A DNA stretch of 64,000 nucleotides from Hydrogenophaga sp. (lineage in GTDB: Bacteria; Pseudomonadota; Gammaproteobacteria; Burkholderiales; Burkholderiaceae_C), in contig NZ_JAILWB010000011.1 of assembly GCF_025699295.1 (NCBI RefSeq), positions 1-64,000 on the forward strand. Reading direction: 5' to 3'. The notes under the pieces were generated by a model, which did no database searches, was not told where the DNA came from, and worked only from the letters and a program-made list of their open reading frames with translations. How positions within the stretch are numbered: position 1 is the stretch's first letter; every line of letters starts with the position of its first letter. Below, in pieces: positions 18,318-30,695 of the stretch. Position numbers and translations under genes: made by a program.

Positions 18318-18659
18318 ATGAGTGAAGAAACCAGGCCCTACTACGAGCGGCACATCTTTTTTTGCCTGAATCAGCGGGACAACGGCGACACATCCTGTGC
18401 TCAGTACCGGGCACAGGAGGCCTTTGACCGATGCAAATCGCAGACCAAGGCGTTGGGCCTGTCGGGGGCGGGCAAGGTGCGTGTGAACAAGGCGGGTTGC
18501 CTGGACCGCTGCGCTGGCGGGCCGATCGCCGTGGTGTACCCCGAGGCGGTCTGGTACAGCTATGTGGACGAGCACGACATCGACGAGATCGTGCAATCGC
18601 ATCTGCGCGACGGCGTTGTGGTGCAGCGCTTGCTGACCCCGGCAGATGTCGGGCGCTGA
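18318..18659 (+). CDS. thioredoxin-like [2Fe-2S] ferredoxin
   Basis: 113-residue (2Fe-2S) protein of the thioredoxin-like type. Four cysteines in the family pattern are seen: IFFCLNQR, DTSCAQ, KAGCLDRCAGGP. It is a soluble electron carrier; the partner is not evident. It begins nine bases after the vanZ stop and is followed closely by an alpha/beta hydrolase, so the four genes from hemJ onward appear to be one transcript. Confidence 0.88.
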   Translation: MSEETRPYYERHIFFCLNQRDNGDTSCAQYRAQEAFDRCKSQTKALGLSGAGKVRVNKAGCLDRCAGGPIAVVYPEAVWYSYVDEHDIDEIVQSHLRDGVVVQRLLTPADVGR

Positions 18660-18673
18660 GAGGCTCAGCTGCA

Positions 18674-19297
18674 ATGAACGCGCAAACCGAGTTCGTGAGT
18701 GTGGCGGGTCCTGCCGGCGTGCTGGAGGTGGCGATCGACCGCCCACCGGGTGACGCTCGTGGCGCGGCGGTGATTGCCCACCCTCACCCACTGCATGGGG
18801 GTACCCTGACCAACAAAGTCGTCCAGACGCTGGCGCGTGCCTGCGTGCAGAGCAGCTGGACAGCGGTGCGGTTCAATTTCCGTGGTGTGGGGCAAAGTGA
18901 AGGCGCATACGATGAGGGGCGGGGCGAGCTCGATGACCTGCTCGCAGTGACGACTGCGCTGGCGCCGACCGGTCCGCTGTGTCTCGCCGGTTTTTCGTTT
19001 GGGGCCTTCGTAACCAGCCATGCGGCCGCCCGACTGCTTGAAACGCGCGACATCGATCGTCTCGTGCTGGTGGGCACTGCGGCGAGCCGTTTCCATGTTG
19101 CGCCCATTGCTGCGGAACTCCACGACCGCACGCTGATCGTTCATGGCGAGCAGGACGACACGGTGCCCCTGTCGTCCGTCATGGACTGGGCGCGCCCCCA
19201 GTCCCTGCCTGTACTGGTGGTGCCTGGAGGAGGTCACTTTTTCCATGGTCAGCTCCCGCTGTTGCGCGATCTTGCGCTGCGTCACCTGCGCGCGTGA
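18674..19297 (+). CDS. alpha/beta hydrolase (dienelactone hydrolase-like)
   Basis: 207-residue alpha/beta hydrolase. The oxyanion region AHPHPLHGGTLTNKVV and FNFRGVGQSEG, the nucleophile elbow AGFSFGAF, the Asp in GEQDDTVP and the His in GGGHFFHG are visible. This is the small YfhR/CocE-related group often annotated as an alpha/beta hydrolase of unknown substrate. The start ATG at 18674 lies 14 bases after the ferredoxin gene. Confidence 0.85.
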   Translation: MNAQTEFVSVAGPAGVLEVAIDRPPGDARGAAVIAHPHPLHGGTLTNKVVQTLARACVQSSWTAVRFNFRGVGQSEGAYDEGRGELDDLLAVTTALAPTGPLCLAGFSFGAFVTSHAAARLLETRDIDRLVLVGTAASRFHVAPIAAELHDRTLIVHGEQDDTVPLSSVMDWARPQSLPVLVVPGGGHFFHGQLPLLRDLALRHLRA

Positions 19298-19346
19298 CCT
19301 CGCCGCAAGCCTCCCGTTTTTTTGTTCTGAACTGAAGGGTCTGATT

Positions 19347-20531
19347 TTGTTGCGTCGCTTTCTCTCTCGCTTGCTGGTGTCCTTGTCGGTAGCTCTTGGT
19401 ATGGCGCAGCCGGCGCTGGCCCAGATGCCCGTGCCGCCGGAGGTGGCCGCACGGGCGTATCTGCTGCTGGATATCACCTCAGGCCAGGTGCTTGCCTCCA
19501 AGGACCCGGATCAAGCGGTTGAGCCGGCCTCTCTGACCAAACTCATGACTGCCTATCTGGTGTTCGACGCGCTCAAATCCGGCAAGATCAGCCTCACGCA
19601 AACGTTCGGCGTGAGCGAGCGGGCGTGGAAGATGCCCGGCTCGCGCATGTTCATCGATCCGAAGATGCAGGTGCCGGTTGAGGACCTCATCAAGGGCATG
19701 ATCGTGCAGTCGGGCAACGACGCCACGGTGGCGCTGGCTGAAGGCGTCGCCGGTTCCGTCGAACGTTTCGTGCAGCTCATGAATGAACAGGCCAAGGCGC
19801 TTGGTATGACCGCCACGAGCTACCGCAACGTGGAAGGCCTGACCGAGGCTGGGCACACGACCACTGCGCGTGACCTGGCCACTCTGTCAACGCGCCTGAT
19901 GGCCGACTTTCCGCAGTATGTGCCGTACTACGCCATCCAGCGCTACCGCTACCCCGGCACGCCGACCGCCAATGACACCAATCGCAACCTGCTTCTGTTT
20001 CGCGATCCGAGCGTCGACGGCCTGAAGACCGGGCACACCAACGCGGCAGGCTACTGCCTGGTGGCGACGGCGCGCCGGCAGGTGCCGGGCCTGGGCGAGG
20101 GTGCTCAGGGCCAGCGTCGTTTGGTCAGCGTGCTGCTGGGAGCGTCCAGTGAAAGCGCGCGCGCCGCTGAGACACAGAAGCTGCTCAATTGGGGTTACAC
20201 CGCGTTCGATGCAGTGCGCCTGATTCCAGTCGGAGAGCCGGTGGCCACGCCGCGCATCTGGAAAGGCAAGGCCGAACAGGTCCGTCTGGGGCGAGCCGAG
20301 GGCGTTGTCGTGTCGGTTCCCGCTGGCGAAGGCGCCAAACTGAAATCCGAGGTGATCCGTCCGGAGCCGCTCGTGGCGCCCCTGTTGCGTGGTCAGAGCG
20401 TGGGCACCTTGCGCGTGACCCTTGCCAGCGGCGCGCCGGTGGCAGAAATTCCGCTCACTGTTCTCGAAACCGTGGAAGAAAGTGGCGTCTTCGGGCGCGC
20501 ATGGGACGCCATCCGCCTCTGGATCCAGTGA
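19347..20531 (+). CDS. dacC: D-alanyl-D-alanine carboxypeptidase (PBP5/6 family)
   Basis: Periplasmic membrane-anchored serine carboxypeptidase that trims pentapeptides in peptidoglycan. 394 residues from a TTG start at 19347, placed seven bases after GAAGGG. A TTG at 19350 is also possible and no ATG fits. A signal peptide ends at ALA (residue 25). Catalytic motifs: Ser62-Leu-Thr-Lys65, Ser122-Gly-Asn124 and Lys227-Thr-Gly. The C-terminal PBP5 beta domain ends in an amphipathic anchor (GRAWDAIRLWIQ). The gene name follows the usual betaproteobacterial label and could equally be dacA. Confidence 0.92.
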   Translation: MLRRFLSRLLVSLSVALGMAQPALAQMPVPPEVAARAYLLLDITSGQVLASKDPDQAVEPASLTKLMTAYLVFDALKSGKISLTQTFGVSERAWKMPGSRMFIDPKMQVPVEDLIKGMIVQSGNDATVALAEGVAGSVERFVQLMNEQAKALGMTATSYRNVEGLTEAGHTTTARDLATLSTRLMADFPQYVPYYAIQRYRYPGTPTANDTNRNLLLFRDPSVDGLKTGHTNAAGYCLVATARRQVPGLGEGAQGQRRLVSVLLGASSESARAAETQKLLNWGYTAFDAVRLIPVGEPVATPRIWKGKAEQVRLGRAEGVVVSVPAGEGAKLKSEVIRPEPLVAPLLRGQSVGTLRVTLASGAPVAEIPLTVLETVEESGVFGRAWDAIRLWIQ

Positions 20532-20569
20532 ATTCGCTGGGGTTGGTGCTGTGGAGGACCGGCGGCGGA

Positions 20570-20598
20570 TTGTCTTGAATCCGACTGCATGCTACAGT
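20570..20598 (+). promoter_or_regulatory. promoter of the str operon
   Basis: TTGTCT and TACAGT with a 17-base spacer, 69 bases upstream of the rpsL ATG. The leader contains a small hairpin TCGGAATTTTCCGA and a T/C-rich stretch. Position and quality fit the main promoter of rpsL-rpsG-fusA-tuf. Confidence 0.6.
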
Positions 20599-20666
20599 AG
20601 AGGGCTTTTCGGAATTTTCCGAGGAGCTTTCGTTTTCGCTTTTTTCAGACGTTTAGGGACGTTTTA

Positions 20667-21044
20667 ATGCCAACCATCAACCAACTCGTGCGCCACGGCC
20701 GGGAGGTCGAAAAGACCAAATCCAAGAGCCCGGCCATGGAAAACTCTCCGCAGCGTCGCGGTGTGTGCACCCGTGTGTACACCACGACCCCCAAGAAGCC
20801 CAACTCTGCTCTTCGCAAGGTCGCCAAAGTGCGCCTGACGAACGGTTTTGAGGTCATTTCCTACATCGGCGGTGAAGGCCACAATCTCCAGGAACACAGC
20901 GTGGTGCTGGTTCGTGGTGGTCGTGTCAAGGACTTGCCTGGTGTGCGTTACCACATCGTGCGTGGCTCGCTGGACCTGCAGGGCGTGAAAGACCGCAAGC
21001 AGTCGCGTTCCAAGTACGGTGCCAAGCGCCCCAAGAAGGCCTGA
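20667..21044 (+). CDS. rpsL: 30S ribosomal protein S12
   Basis: 125-residue decoding-centre protein, colinear with E. coli S12. The loops [10 protein letters not shown] and [13 protein letters not shown] are intact; the lysines whose change gives streptomycin resistance (Lys43 and Lys88) are wild type. It is first in the str operon; a 155-base spacer separates it from rpsG. Confidence 0.98.
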   Translation: MPTINQLVRHGREVEKTKSKSPAMENSPQRRGVCTRVYTTTPKKPNSALRKVAKVRLTNGFEVISYIGGEGHNLQEHSVVLVRGGRVKDLPGVRYHIVRGSLDLQGVKDRKQSRSKYGAKRPKKA

Positions 21045-21199
21045 TCGATAGAAGTCCGGTGTTTGTTCCGCCCTGGCAGGTGGTTCGAACGCAGTGGCCC
21101 ACAACACGGAATCGTCCGTGCGGGTCGAGTAAGTGAGAGTTCTGCATGGCTCTCGCGGCCCCTGAAAAGGTGCCAACTGAAGCAATATGAGGTGAAGAA
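21045..21199 (+). promoter_or_regulatory. rpsL-rpsG intercistronic leader, candidate S7 autoregulatory site
   Basis: 155 bases without a gene. It contains a GAGAG/CTCTC stem-loop and other short stems just before the rpsG ribosome binding site (GAGGTGAAGAA). In E. coli, S7 represses its own operon by binding the rpsL-rpsG spacer. The position matches, but no S7-site consensus was checked. Confidence 0.3.
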
Positions 21200-21670
21200 A
21201 TGCCACGTCGTCGCGAAGTCCCTAAACGTGAAATCCTGCCGGACCCCAAGTTCGGCAATGTCGAGCTCTCCAAGTTCATGAACGTGATCATGGAAGGCGG
21301 CAAGAAGGCCGTTGCCGAGCGCATCATCTATGGTGCGCTGGAGCAGATCGAGAAGAAGAGCGGCAAAGATCCGGTCGAAATCTTCTCGGTCGCCATCAAC
21401 AACGTCAAACCCATGGTGGAAGTGAAATCCCGCCGCGTGGGTGGTGCCAACTACCAGGTGCCGGTTGAAGTCCGCCCGGTCCGTCGTCTGGCCCTGTCCA
21501 TGCGCTGGATCAAGGAGGCTGCACGCAAGCGCAGTGAGAAGTCCATGGCCCTGCGCCTGGCCAACGAGCTGATCGAGGCCACCGAAGGCCGTGGCGGCGC
21601 CATGAAGCGCCGTGACGAAGTGCACCGCATGGCTGAAGCCAACAAGGCTTTCAGCCACTTCCGCTTCTGA
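21200..21670 (+). CDS. rpsG: 30S ribosomal protein S7
   Basis: 156 residues, primary 16S rRNA-binding protein of the 30S head. It opens [17 protein letters not shown] and holds the conserved [14 protein letters not shown] and [10 protein letters not shown] segments; length as in E. coli. It is likely the autoregulator of the str operon. Confidence 0.98.
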   Translation: MPRRREVPKREILPDPKFGNVELSKFMNVIMEGGKKAVAERIIYGALEQIEKKSGKDPVEIFSVAINNVKPMVEVKSRRVGGANYQVPVEVRPVRRLALSMRWIKEAARKRSEKSMALRLANELIEATEGRGGAMKRRDEVHRMAEANKAFSHFRF

Positions 21671-21705
21671 TCCGGGCCAGCGCCCAGTAGAGCATCCAGA
21701 ACCGA

Positions 21706-21739
21706 GAGCCCGCATGCCCTGATCCAGGGTGGCGGGCTC
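21706..21739 (+). promoter_or_regulatory. strong stem-loop in the rpsG-fusA spacer
   Basis: GAGCCCGC/GCGGGCTC arms enclose a second CCCTG/CAGGG stem, followed by GATCCCTTTT just before the fusA ribosome binding site. It could act as an attenuator or RNA processing site between rpsG and fusA. The T tract is short, so full termination is doubtful. Confidence 0.5.
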
Positions 21740-21761
21740 GATCCCTTTTCGGAGTATTTCC

Positions 21762-23864
<2,103 letters not shown>

Positions 23865-23873
23865 TTTTCAGCC

Positions 23874-23934
23874 GGTCTGCGACCATGCGCCGCCCTGTCC
23901 CCGTGCGGGGCGATCCAGCAGCGTGGTGCAGACC
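23874..23934 (+). promoter_or_regulatory. nested stem-loop in the fusA-tuf spacer
   Basis: GGTCTGC at 23874 and GCAGACC at 23928 form 7-bp arms around an inner CCCC-GTGC-GGGG hairpin. It lies in the 109-base fusA-tuf spacer. No T-run follows directly, so an RNA processing or stability role is more likely than termination. Confidence 0.4.
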
Positions 23935-23973
23935 TTAAACCGTGACACGGGTTTGTTCTTTAGGAATTGAAAA

Positions 23974-25164
<1,191 letters not shown>

Positions 25165-25173
25165 GGATCGGCC

Positions 25174-25488
25174 ATGTCTACCAAGCAGAAAATCCGTATT
25201 CGCCTCAAAGCGTTCGACTACAAACTGATCGACAGCTCGGCCGCCGAGATCGTGGACACCGCCAAGCGCACAGGCGCGATCGTCAAGGGCCCCGTGCCCC
25301 TGCCGACCCGCATGAGGCGCTTCGACATCCTGCGTTCGCCGCACGTGAACAAGACCAGCCGCGACCAGCTTGAAATCCGCACCCACCAGCGTCTGATGGA
25401 CATCGTGGACCCGACCGACAAGACGGTCGATGCCTTGATGAAGCTCGACCTCCCGGCTGGCGTGGACGTCGAAATCAAGCTGCAGTAA
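25174..25488 (+). CDS. rpsJ: 30S ribosomal protein S10
   Basis: 104 residues, S10/NusE, part of the 30S head and of the NusB antitermination complex. [14 protein letters not shown] at the start and the [21 protein letters not shown] stretch are diagnostic. It is nine bases after tuf and thus tied to the str transcript. A 202-base leader with its own promoter follows before rplC. Confidence 0.98.
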   Translation: MSTKQKIRIRLKAFDYKLIDSSAAEIVDTAKRTGAIVKGPVPLPTRMRRFDILRSPHVNKTSRDQLEIRTHQRLMDIVDPTDKTVDALMKLDLPAGVDVEIKLQ

Positions 25489-25529
25489 AGCTGTCGAACC
25501 GAGCGCATTGGGCAAGCGGCCCACTGCGC

Positions 25530-25558
25530 TTGCATGAAAAGAGCCCGCCGGGTATACT
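25530..25558 (+). promoter_or_regulatory. promoter of the rplC-rpsQ ribosomal operon
   Basis: TTGCAT, 17 bases, TATACT: close to consensus. The -10 hexamer sits in the loop of a perfect 8-bp inverted repeat (AGCCCGCC 25542-25549, GGCGGGCT 25559-25566). A second hairpin TCCAGC/GCTGGA lies at 25568-25583, in the 5' leader of about 125 bases. Confidence 0.7.
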
Positions 25559-25690
25559 GGCGGGCTTTCCAGCTTCTGGCTGGAGATTTCGTGGTGCCGG
25601 TTGATCGCATTGATCCGACTGGCCCTTAGCGCGGAGCCCCGGTTCCGCAACATCAGCCCCGGCCAATTGAAGTCGGGAACGGAGAAAACA

Positions 25691-26365
25691 ATGAGTCTTA
25701 GCAACTCCCTCGGGTTGTTGGGTCGCAAGGTGGGCATGATGCGTCTGTTCACCGATGACGGGGACGCAGTGCCTGTCACGGTGGTCGATGTGTCGAACAA
25801 CCGTGTGACACAGGTCAAAACCCTGGCCCATGACGGCTACGATGCGCTGCAGGTCACCTTCGGTGCCCGCCGTGCCTCACGCGTGACCAAGCCCGAAGCG
25901 GGCCACCTGGCCAAGGCCGGTGTCGAAGCGGGTGAGATCATCCAGGAATTCCGCGTCGCCTCCGACGTGGCTGCCCAGTACCAGCCTGGTGCCGTGGTGG
26001 CCCCCAACGCGATCTTTGCGGCGGGTCAGAAGGTGGACGTGCAAGGCACCTCGATCGGTAAAGGCTTCGCCGGCACCATCAAGCGCCACAACTTCAAGTC
26101 CCAGCGCGCCTCGCACGGCAACAGCCGTTCGCACAACGTGCCGGGCTCCATCTCCATGGCCCAGGATCCGGGCCGCGTGTTCCCTGGCAAGAAGATGACC
26201 GGGCACATGGGCGATGTGACCAAGACCATCCAGAACCTCGACATCGTGCGTGTGGACGAAACCCGTCAACTGCTCATGATCCGCGGCGCCGTCCCCGGCG
26301 CCAATGGCGGCTTCGTGACCGTGCGTCCCGCCATCAAGGCCAAGTCCGGCCAGGGAGCGAACTGA
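25691..26365 (+). CDS. rplC: 50S ribosomal protein L3
   Basis: 224 residues, colinear with L3: [16 protein letters not shown] near the start, [16 protein letters not shown] in the middle and [10 protein letters not shown] later. The ATG at 25691 follows GGAG; 30 codons of open frame further upstream lie in the leader and are not conserved. First gene of the S10-type operon downstream of the internal promoter. Confidence 0.97.
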   Translation: MSLSNSLGLLGRKVGMMRLFTDDGDAVPVTVVDVSNNRVTQVKTLAHDGYDALQVTFGARRASRVTKPEAGHLAKAGVEAGEIIQEFRVASDVAAQYQPGAVVAPNAIFAAGQKVDVQGTSIGKGFAGTIKRHNFKSQRASHGNSRSHNVPGSISMAQDPGRVFPGKKMTGHMGDVTKTIQNLDIVRVDETRQLLMIRGAVPGANGGFVTVRPAIKAKSGQGAN

Positions 26366-26985
26366 TGCAAGTTGAACTCCTGAATGACCAGGGCCAGGCA
26401 TCGTCCAATGTGGACGTGCCCGAGACCGTGTTTGGTCGCGACTACAACGAAGCCCTGATCCACCAGCTCGTGGTGGCTTACCAGGCGAACGCCCGTCAAG
26501 GGACGCGTGCTCAAAAAGACCGCCAGATGGTCAAGCACTCGACCAAGAAGCCGTTCAAGCAAAAAGGCACGGGCCGCGCCCGCGCCGGTATGACGTCTTC
26601 CCCGCTGTGGCGCGGAGGTGGTCGCATTTTCCCGAACAGCCCCGACGAGAACTTCACCCAGAAGCTCAACAAGAAGATGTACCGCGCCGGCATGGCCTCC
26701 ATCTTCTCGCAACTGGTGCGCGAGGGTCGTCTGGCCGTGGTCGACTCCATCAAGGTGGACTCGCCCAAGACCAAGCAGTTGGCCGACAAGTTCAAGGCCA
26801 TGAACCTGCAATCGGTGCTGGTGATTGCCGAGGAAGTCGACGAGAACCTGTACCTGGCTTCGCGCAATCTGCCCAATGTGCTGGTGGTTGAGCCGCGGTA
26901 CGCCGATCCGCTGTCGCTGGTGCATTACAAGAAGGTCATCGTCACCAAGGCGGCGATCGACCAGCTCAAGGAGATGTTCGCATGA
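26365..26985 (+). CDS. rplD: 50S ribosomal protein L4
   Basis: 206 residues, with the tunnel-lining loop region [14 protein letters not shown]. Starts on the last base of the rplC stop, so coupled. In E. coli, L4 autoregulates the S10 operon; the leader hairpins before rplC are a possible target here. Confidence 0.97.
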   Translation: MQVELLNDQGQASSNVDVPETVFGRDYNEALIHQLVVAYQANARQGTRAQKDRQMVKHSTKKPFKQKGTGRARAGMTSSPLWRGGGRIFPNSPDENFTQKLNKKMYRAGMASIFSQLVREGRLAVVDSIKVDSPKTKQLADKFKAMNLQSVLVIAEEVDENLYLASRNLPNVLVVEPRYADPLSLVHYKKVIVTKAAIDQLKEMFA

Positions 26986-27296
26986 GCGTCACAAAATACG
27001 ACGAAGGCCGTCTGATGCAGGTTCTCGTGGCACCCATCGTGTCCGAGAAGGCCACCCAGGTCGCCGAGCAGACCAACGCCGTGATGTTCAAGGTGTTGCG
27101 CGATGCGTCCAAACCCGAGATCAAGGCCGCCGTTGAACTGATGTTCAAGGTCCAGGTCAAGGGCGTGTCCGTGCTCAACCAGAAGGGCAAGGCCAAGCGT
27201 TTTGGCAAGACCGTGGGTCGCCGCGATCACGTGCGCAAGGCCTATGTGACCCTCATGCCGGGTCAAGAGCTGAACTTCGGTGGGGAGGGCGTTTAA
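26982..27296 (+). CDS. rplW: 50S ribosomal protein L23
   Basis: 104 residues at the polypeptide exit site, docking trigger factor and SRP. Features: [18 protein letters not shown] at the start, [12 protein letters not shown], and [18 protein letters not shown]. Overlaps rplD by four bases (ATGA). Confidence 0.97.
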   Translation: MSVTKYDEGRLMQVLVAPIVSEKATQVAEQTNAVMFKVLRDASKPEIKAAVELMFKVQVKGVSVLNQKGKAKRFGKTVGRRDHVRKAYVTLMPGQELNFGGEGV

Positions 27297-27298
27297 TC

Positions 27299-28123
27299 AT
27301 GGCAGTCATCAAGATGAAACCCACCTCGCCAGGCCGTCGCGGCATGGTGAAGGTGACGCGTGACCAGTTGCACAAGGGTGCGGGTTTTGCGCCGCTGCTG
27401 GAGCCCCAGTTCCAGAAGGCCGGCCGCAACAACAACGGTCACATCACCACCCGCCACAAGGGCGGTGGTCACAAGCACCACTACCGTGTTGTCGACTTCC
27501 GTCGCGACAAGGATGGCATTCCTGCGAAGGTCGAACGCATCGAGTACGACCCGAACCGCACGGCGCACATCGCGTTGATGTGCTACGCAGACGGCGAGCG
27601 CCGCTACATCATTGCCCCGCGCGGTGTTGAAGTGGGCGCGACCCTGCTGTCCGGCTCGGAGTCGCCGATCCGCGTGGGCAACACCCTGCCGATCCGCAAC
27701 ATTCCCGTCGGCTCGACCATTCACTGCATCGAGTTGCAGGTCGGCAAGGGCGCGCAGATTGCGCGCTCGGCAGGCGCGTCGGCCGTGCTGCTGGCCCGCG
27801 AAGGCATCTACGCCCAGGTGCGCATGCGCTCGGGTGAAGTGCGCAAGGTCCACGTGGATTGCCGCGCCACCATTGGCGAAGTGTCCAACCAGGAGCACAG
27901 CCTGCGCCAACTGGGCAAGGCCGGCGTCAAGCGCCACATGGGTATCCGCCCGACCGTTCGCGGTACCGCGATGAACCCGATCGATCACCCGCACGGTGGT
28001 GGTGAAGGCAAGACCGGCGAAGGCCGCGCTCCGGTGGATCCGTGGGGCAACCTGACCAAGGGCTATCGCACCCGCAACAACCGCCGCACGCAGTCGATGA
28101 TCGTCTCGCGTCGCAAGAAGTAA
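27299..28123 (+). CDS. rplB: 50S ribosomal protein L2
   Basis: 274 residues, 23S rRNA protein needed for peptidyl transferase activity. Contains [19 protein letters not shown] and the functionally important His-containing [19 protein letters not shown]. Starts two bases after the rplW stop. Confidence 0.98.
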   Translation: MAVIKMKPTSPGRRGMVKVTRDQLHKGAGFAPLLEPQFQKAGRNNNGHITTRHKGGGHKHHYRVVDFRRDKDGIPAKVERIEYDPNRTAHIALMCYADGERRYIIAPRGVEVGATLLSGSESPIRVGNTLPIRNIPVGSTIHCIELQVGKGAQIARSAGASAVLLAREGIYAQVRMRSGEVRKVHVDCRATIGEVSNQEHSLRQLGKAGVKRHMGIRPTVRGTAMNPIDHPHGGGEGKTGEGRAPVDPWGNLTKGYRTRNNRRTQSMIVSRRKK

Positions 28124-28135
28124 AGGGTTGACAAC

Positions 28136-28411
28136 ATGACTCGCTCACTCAAAAAAGGTCCGTTTGTCGACCACCACCTGCTGGCCAAGGTTGAAAAAGC
28201 CCAGGCCAACAAGGACAAAAAGCCCGTCAAGACCTGGTCGCGCCGCTCGATGATCCTGCCCGATTTCATCGGCCTGACCATCGCCGTGCACAACGGCAAG
28301 CAGCACGTACCTGTGTACATCACCGACCAGATGGTGGGACACAAGCTCGGCGAGTTCTCGCTGACGCGAACGTTCAAAGGCCACCCGGCCGACAAAAAAG
28401 CGAAGAAGTAA
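28136..28411 (+). CDS. rpsS: 30S ribosomal protein S19
   Basis: 91 residues; [15 protein letters not shown] and [16 protein letters not shown] are family hallmarks. Head of the 30S subunit, partner of S13. Twelve bases after rplB. Confidence 0.97.
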   Translation: MTRSLKKGPFVDHHLLAKVEKAQANKDKKPVKTWSRRSMILPDFIGLTIAVHNGKQHVPVYITDQMVGHKLGEFSLTRTFKGHPADKKAKK

Positions 28412-28420
28412 GGACTAACC

Positions 28421-28750
28421 ATGGAAACCCGTTCAATCGTTCGAGGCGTTCGCCTCTCGGTCGACAAAGGCCGACTGGTTGCCGACCTGATTCGTGGCAA
28501 GAAGGTCGACCAGGCCCTCAACATCCTGGCGTTCACGCAGAAGAAAGCGGCCGGCATCGTCAAGAAGGCCCTTGAGTCCGCCATCGCCAACGCCGAGCAC
28601 AACGACGGCGCCGACATCGACGAACTGAAGGTCAAGACCATCTACGTCGAGCAAGGCACCACGCTCAAACGCTTCTCGGCCCGCGCCAAAGGCCGCGGCA
28701 ACCGCATCAGCAAACCCACCTGTCACATCTACGTGACGGTTGGCAACTGA
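28421..28750 (+). CDS. rplV: 50S ribosomal protein L22
   Basis: 109 residues; exit-tunnel protein. The beta-hairpin region [18 protein letters not shown], site of macrolide-resistance changes in other species, is intact with no insertion or deletion visible. Nine bases after rpsS. Confidence 0.97.
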   Translation: METRSIVRGVRLSVDKGRLVADLIRGKKVDQALNILAFTQKKAAGIVKKALESAIANAEHNDGADIDELKVKTIYVEQGTTLKRFSARAKGRGNRISKPTCHIYVTVGN

Positions 28751-28765
28751 AGAGGTCACAGGAAT

Positions 28766-29644
28766 ATGGGACAAAAAATCAACCCCACCGGGTTCCGCCT
28801 CGCCGTTTCACGCAACTGGGCCAGCCGCTGGTATGCGAGCAACCGTGATTTCGCCGGCATGCTGGCCGAAGACATCAAGGTGCGCGAGTACCTCAAGGGC
28901 AAGCTGAAGAACGCCGCGGTCTCGCGCGTCGTGATCGAACGCCCCGCCAAGAACGCCCGCATCACCATCTACTCGGCACGTCCGGGCGTGGTGATCGGCA
29001 AGAAGGGCGAGGACATCGAGAAGCTGAAGAAGGAACTGGCTGCGAAGCTGGGCGTGCCGGTTGCTGTCAACATCGAGGAAGTACGCAAGCCCGAGATCGA
29101 TGCCAAGCTGATCGCCGACAGCATCACGCAGCAGCTCGAAAAACGCATCATGTTCCGTCGCGCCATGAAGCGCGCGATGCAGAACGCCATGCGACTGGGT
29201 GCTCAAGGCATCAAGATCATGTCGTCGGGCCGTCTCAACGGCATCGAAATCGCACGTTGCGAGTGGTACCGCGAAGGTCGCGTGCCGCTTCACACCCTGC
29301 GCGCCGACATCGACTACGGCACGTCCGAAGCCAAGACCACCTACGGCATCATTGGTGTCAAGGTCTGGGTCTACAAGGGCGACACCCTGGGTCGCAATGA
29401 CGCGCCCGTGGCTGCCGAGCCGCGTGTGGAAGAAGAGCGTCGCCCGCGTGGCCCGCGCCGTGAGCGTCCGGCAGGTCCTCCTGCCCGCGCCGCTGTGCGC
29501 CGTCCCGGAGCCAATGCCGCCCCGGCCGATGGCAGCGACAAGCCTGCCGAAGCCACCGCTGGCACCGAAACCAAACCCGCCGTTAAGCGCGTTCGCAAAG
29601 ACGCCGCGCCCGCATCTGCAGCTGCGGACGGCAAAGGAGAATAA
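28766..29644 (+). CDS. rpsC: 30S ribosomal protein S3 with long C-terminal tail
   Basis: 292 residues against about 233 in E. coli. Residues 1 to 210 are a normal S3, with the KH domain motif [13 protein letters not shown] and the mRNA-entry RMFRRAMK-like [12 protein letters not shown]. Residues 211 to 292 form a low-complexity tail rich in Arg, Ala, Pro and Lys ([13 protein letters not shown], then Ala/Thr/Lys). Tails of this sort occur in some betaproteobacteria. The reading frame is intact, so this is not a frameshift. Confidence 0.97.
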   Translation: MGQKINPTGFRLAVSRNWASRWYASNRDFAGMLAEDIKVREYLKGKLKNAAVSRVVIERPAKNARITIYSARPGVVIGKKGEDIEKLKKELAAKLGVPVAVNIEEVRKPEIDAKLIADSITQQLEKRIMFRRAMKRAMQNAMRLGAQGIKIMSSGRLNGIEIARCEWYREGRVPLHTLRADIDYGTSEAKTTYGIIGVKVWVYKGDTLGRNDAPVAAEPRVEEERRPRGPRRERPAGPPARAAVRRPGANAAPADGSDKPAEATAGTETKPAVKRVRKDAAPASAAADGKGE

Positions 29645-29646
29645 AC

Positions 29647-30063
29647 ATGTTGCAACCTGCTCGCCGCAAGTTCCGTAAAGAACAAAAAGGCCGCAATACC
29701 GGCGTCGCCACCAGCGGCGCAACCGTCGCGTTCGGCGACTTCGGCCTGAAGTCGACCGACCGTGGTCGTCTGACGGCTCGTCAGATCGAGGCCGCGCGCC
29801 GCGCGATTTCTCGCCACGTCAAGCGTGGTGGTCGCATCTGGATCCGTGTGTTCCCGGACAAGCCGATCTCCAACAAGCCCGCCGAGGTCCGCATGGGCAA
29901 CGGCAAGGGCTCGGTGGAGTACTACGTGGCTGAAATCCAGCCCGGCAAGGTGCTCTACGAGATCGTGGGCGTGCCCGAGCAGCTGGCACGTGAAGCCTTC
30001 ACGCTGGCGGCCGCCAAACTTCCCCTGCGCACCACGTTCGTGACGCGCATGCTGGGTCAGTGA
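29647..30063 (+). CDS. rplP: 50S ribosomal protein L16
   Basis: 138 residues; [17 protein letters not shown] start and [22 protein letters not shown] hallmark. Contacts the A-site tRNA elbow; in E. coli its Arg81 is hydroxylated by YcfD. Starts two bases after the rpsC stop. Confidence 0.97.
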   Translation: MLQPARRKFRKEQKGRNTGVATSGATVAFGDFGLKSTDRGRLTARQIEAARRAISRHVKRGGRIWIRVFPDKPISNKPAEVRMGNGKGSVEYYVAEIQPGKVLYEIVGVPEQLAREAFTLAAAKLPLRTTFVTRMLGQ

Positions 30064-30079
30064 TTCAGGAGAACACAAG

Positions 30080-30286
30080 ATGAAAACTGCTGAACTGCGC
30101 CAGAAGGATGTGGCCGGCCTCGAAGCCGAAGTGAAGTCGCTGCAGAAGGCCCATTTCGGTCTGCGCATGCAAAAAGCCACGCAACAACTCAACAACAACG
30201 CCGTGCTGGGTGATACCCGCCGTGCGATCGCTCGCGCCAAGACCATCCTGGCCGAGAAGCAGCGTGCTGCTGCCGCGGCCAAATAA
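30080..30286 (+). CDS. rpmC: 50S ribosomal protein L29
   Basis: 68 residues, two-helix protein near the exit tunnel; [17 protein letters not shown] and the conserved [12 protein letters not shown] are visible, with an Ala-rich end (RAAAAAK). Confidence 0.95.
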   Translation: MKTAELRQKDVAGLEAEVKSLQKAHFGLRMQKATQQLNNNAVLGDTRRAIARAKTILAEKQRAAAAAK

Positions 30287-30295
30287 GGAGTGACC

Positions 30296-30565
30296 ATGAC
30301 GGAAGCTAAAACATCCCTCAAGCGCACCTTGGTTGGCAAGGTGGTTAGCGACAAGCGCGCCAAGACAGTGACCGTTCTGGTCGAGCGCCGCGTCAAGCAC
30401 GAGCTCTACGACAAGATCGTGGCCAAGTCGAGCAAGTACCACGCCCATGACGAAAAGGGTGAATACAAGACGGGCGACGTGATCGAGATCACCGAGAGCC
30501 GTCCGCTGTCCAAGACCAAGAACTGGGTCGCGACGCGCCTGGTGCAAAAAGCCGCCCTGGTTTGA
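30296..30565 (+). CDS. rpsQ: 30S ribosomal protein S17
   Basis: 89 residues; [24 protein letters not shown] is the OB-fold signature. The ATG at 30296 is preferred over a GTG two codons earlier because AAGGAG ends six bases before it. It is the last gene of this operon; rplN, which normally follows, is absent from the window. Confidence 0.97.
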   Translation: MTEAKTSLKRTLVGKVVSDKRAKTVTVLVERRVKHELYDKIVAKSSKYHAHDEKGEYKTGDVIEITESRPLSKTKNWVATRLVQKAALV

Positions 30566-30597
30566 TCGGCTTTGCGCTGCTCGCAGCGCGGAATGAC

Positions 30598-30631
30598 AAA
30601 GCGACCGACAATTCGGTCGCTTTTTCTTTTT
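30598..30631 (+). terminator. rho-independent terminator after rpsQ
   Basis: GCGACCGA/TCGGTCGC perfect 8-bp stem with loop CAAT, followed by TTTTTCTTTTTT. It ends the S10-type operon at rpsQ. Confidence 0.92.
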
Positions 30632-30695
30632 TCGGGCCCGGTTCCACGGGGCATTGCATCCATGGCCCATGGGCCACCACAACAAGGAGCACAGC

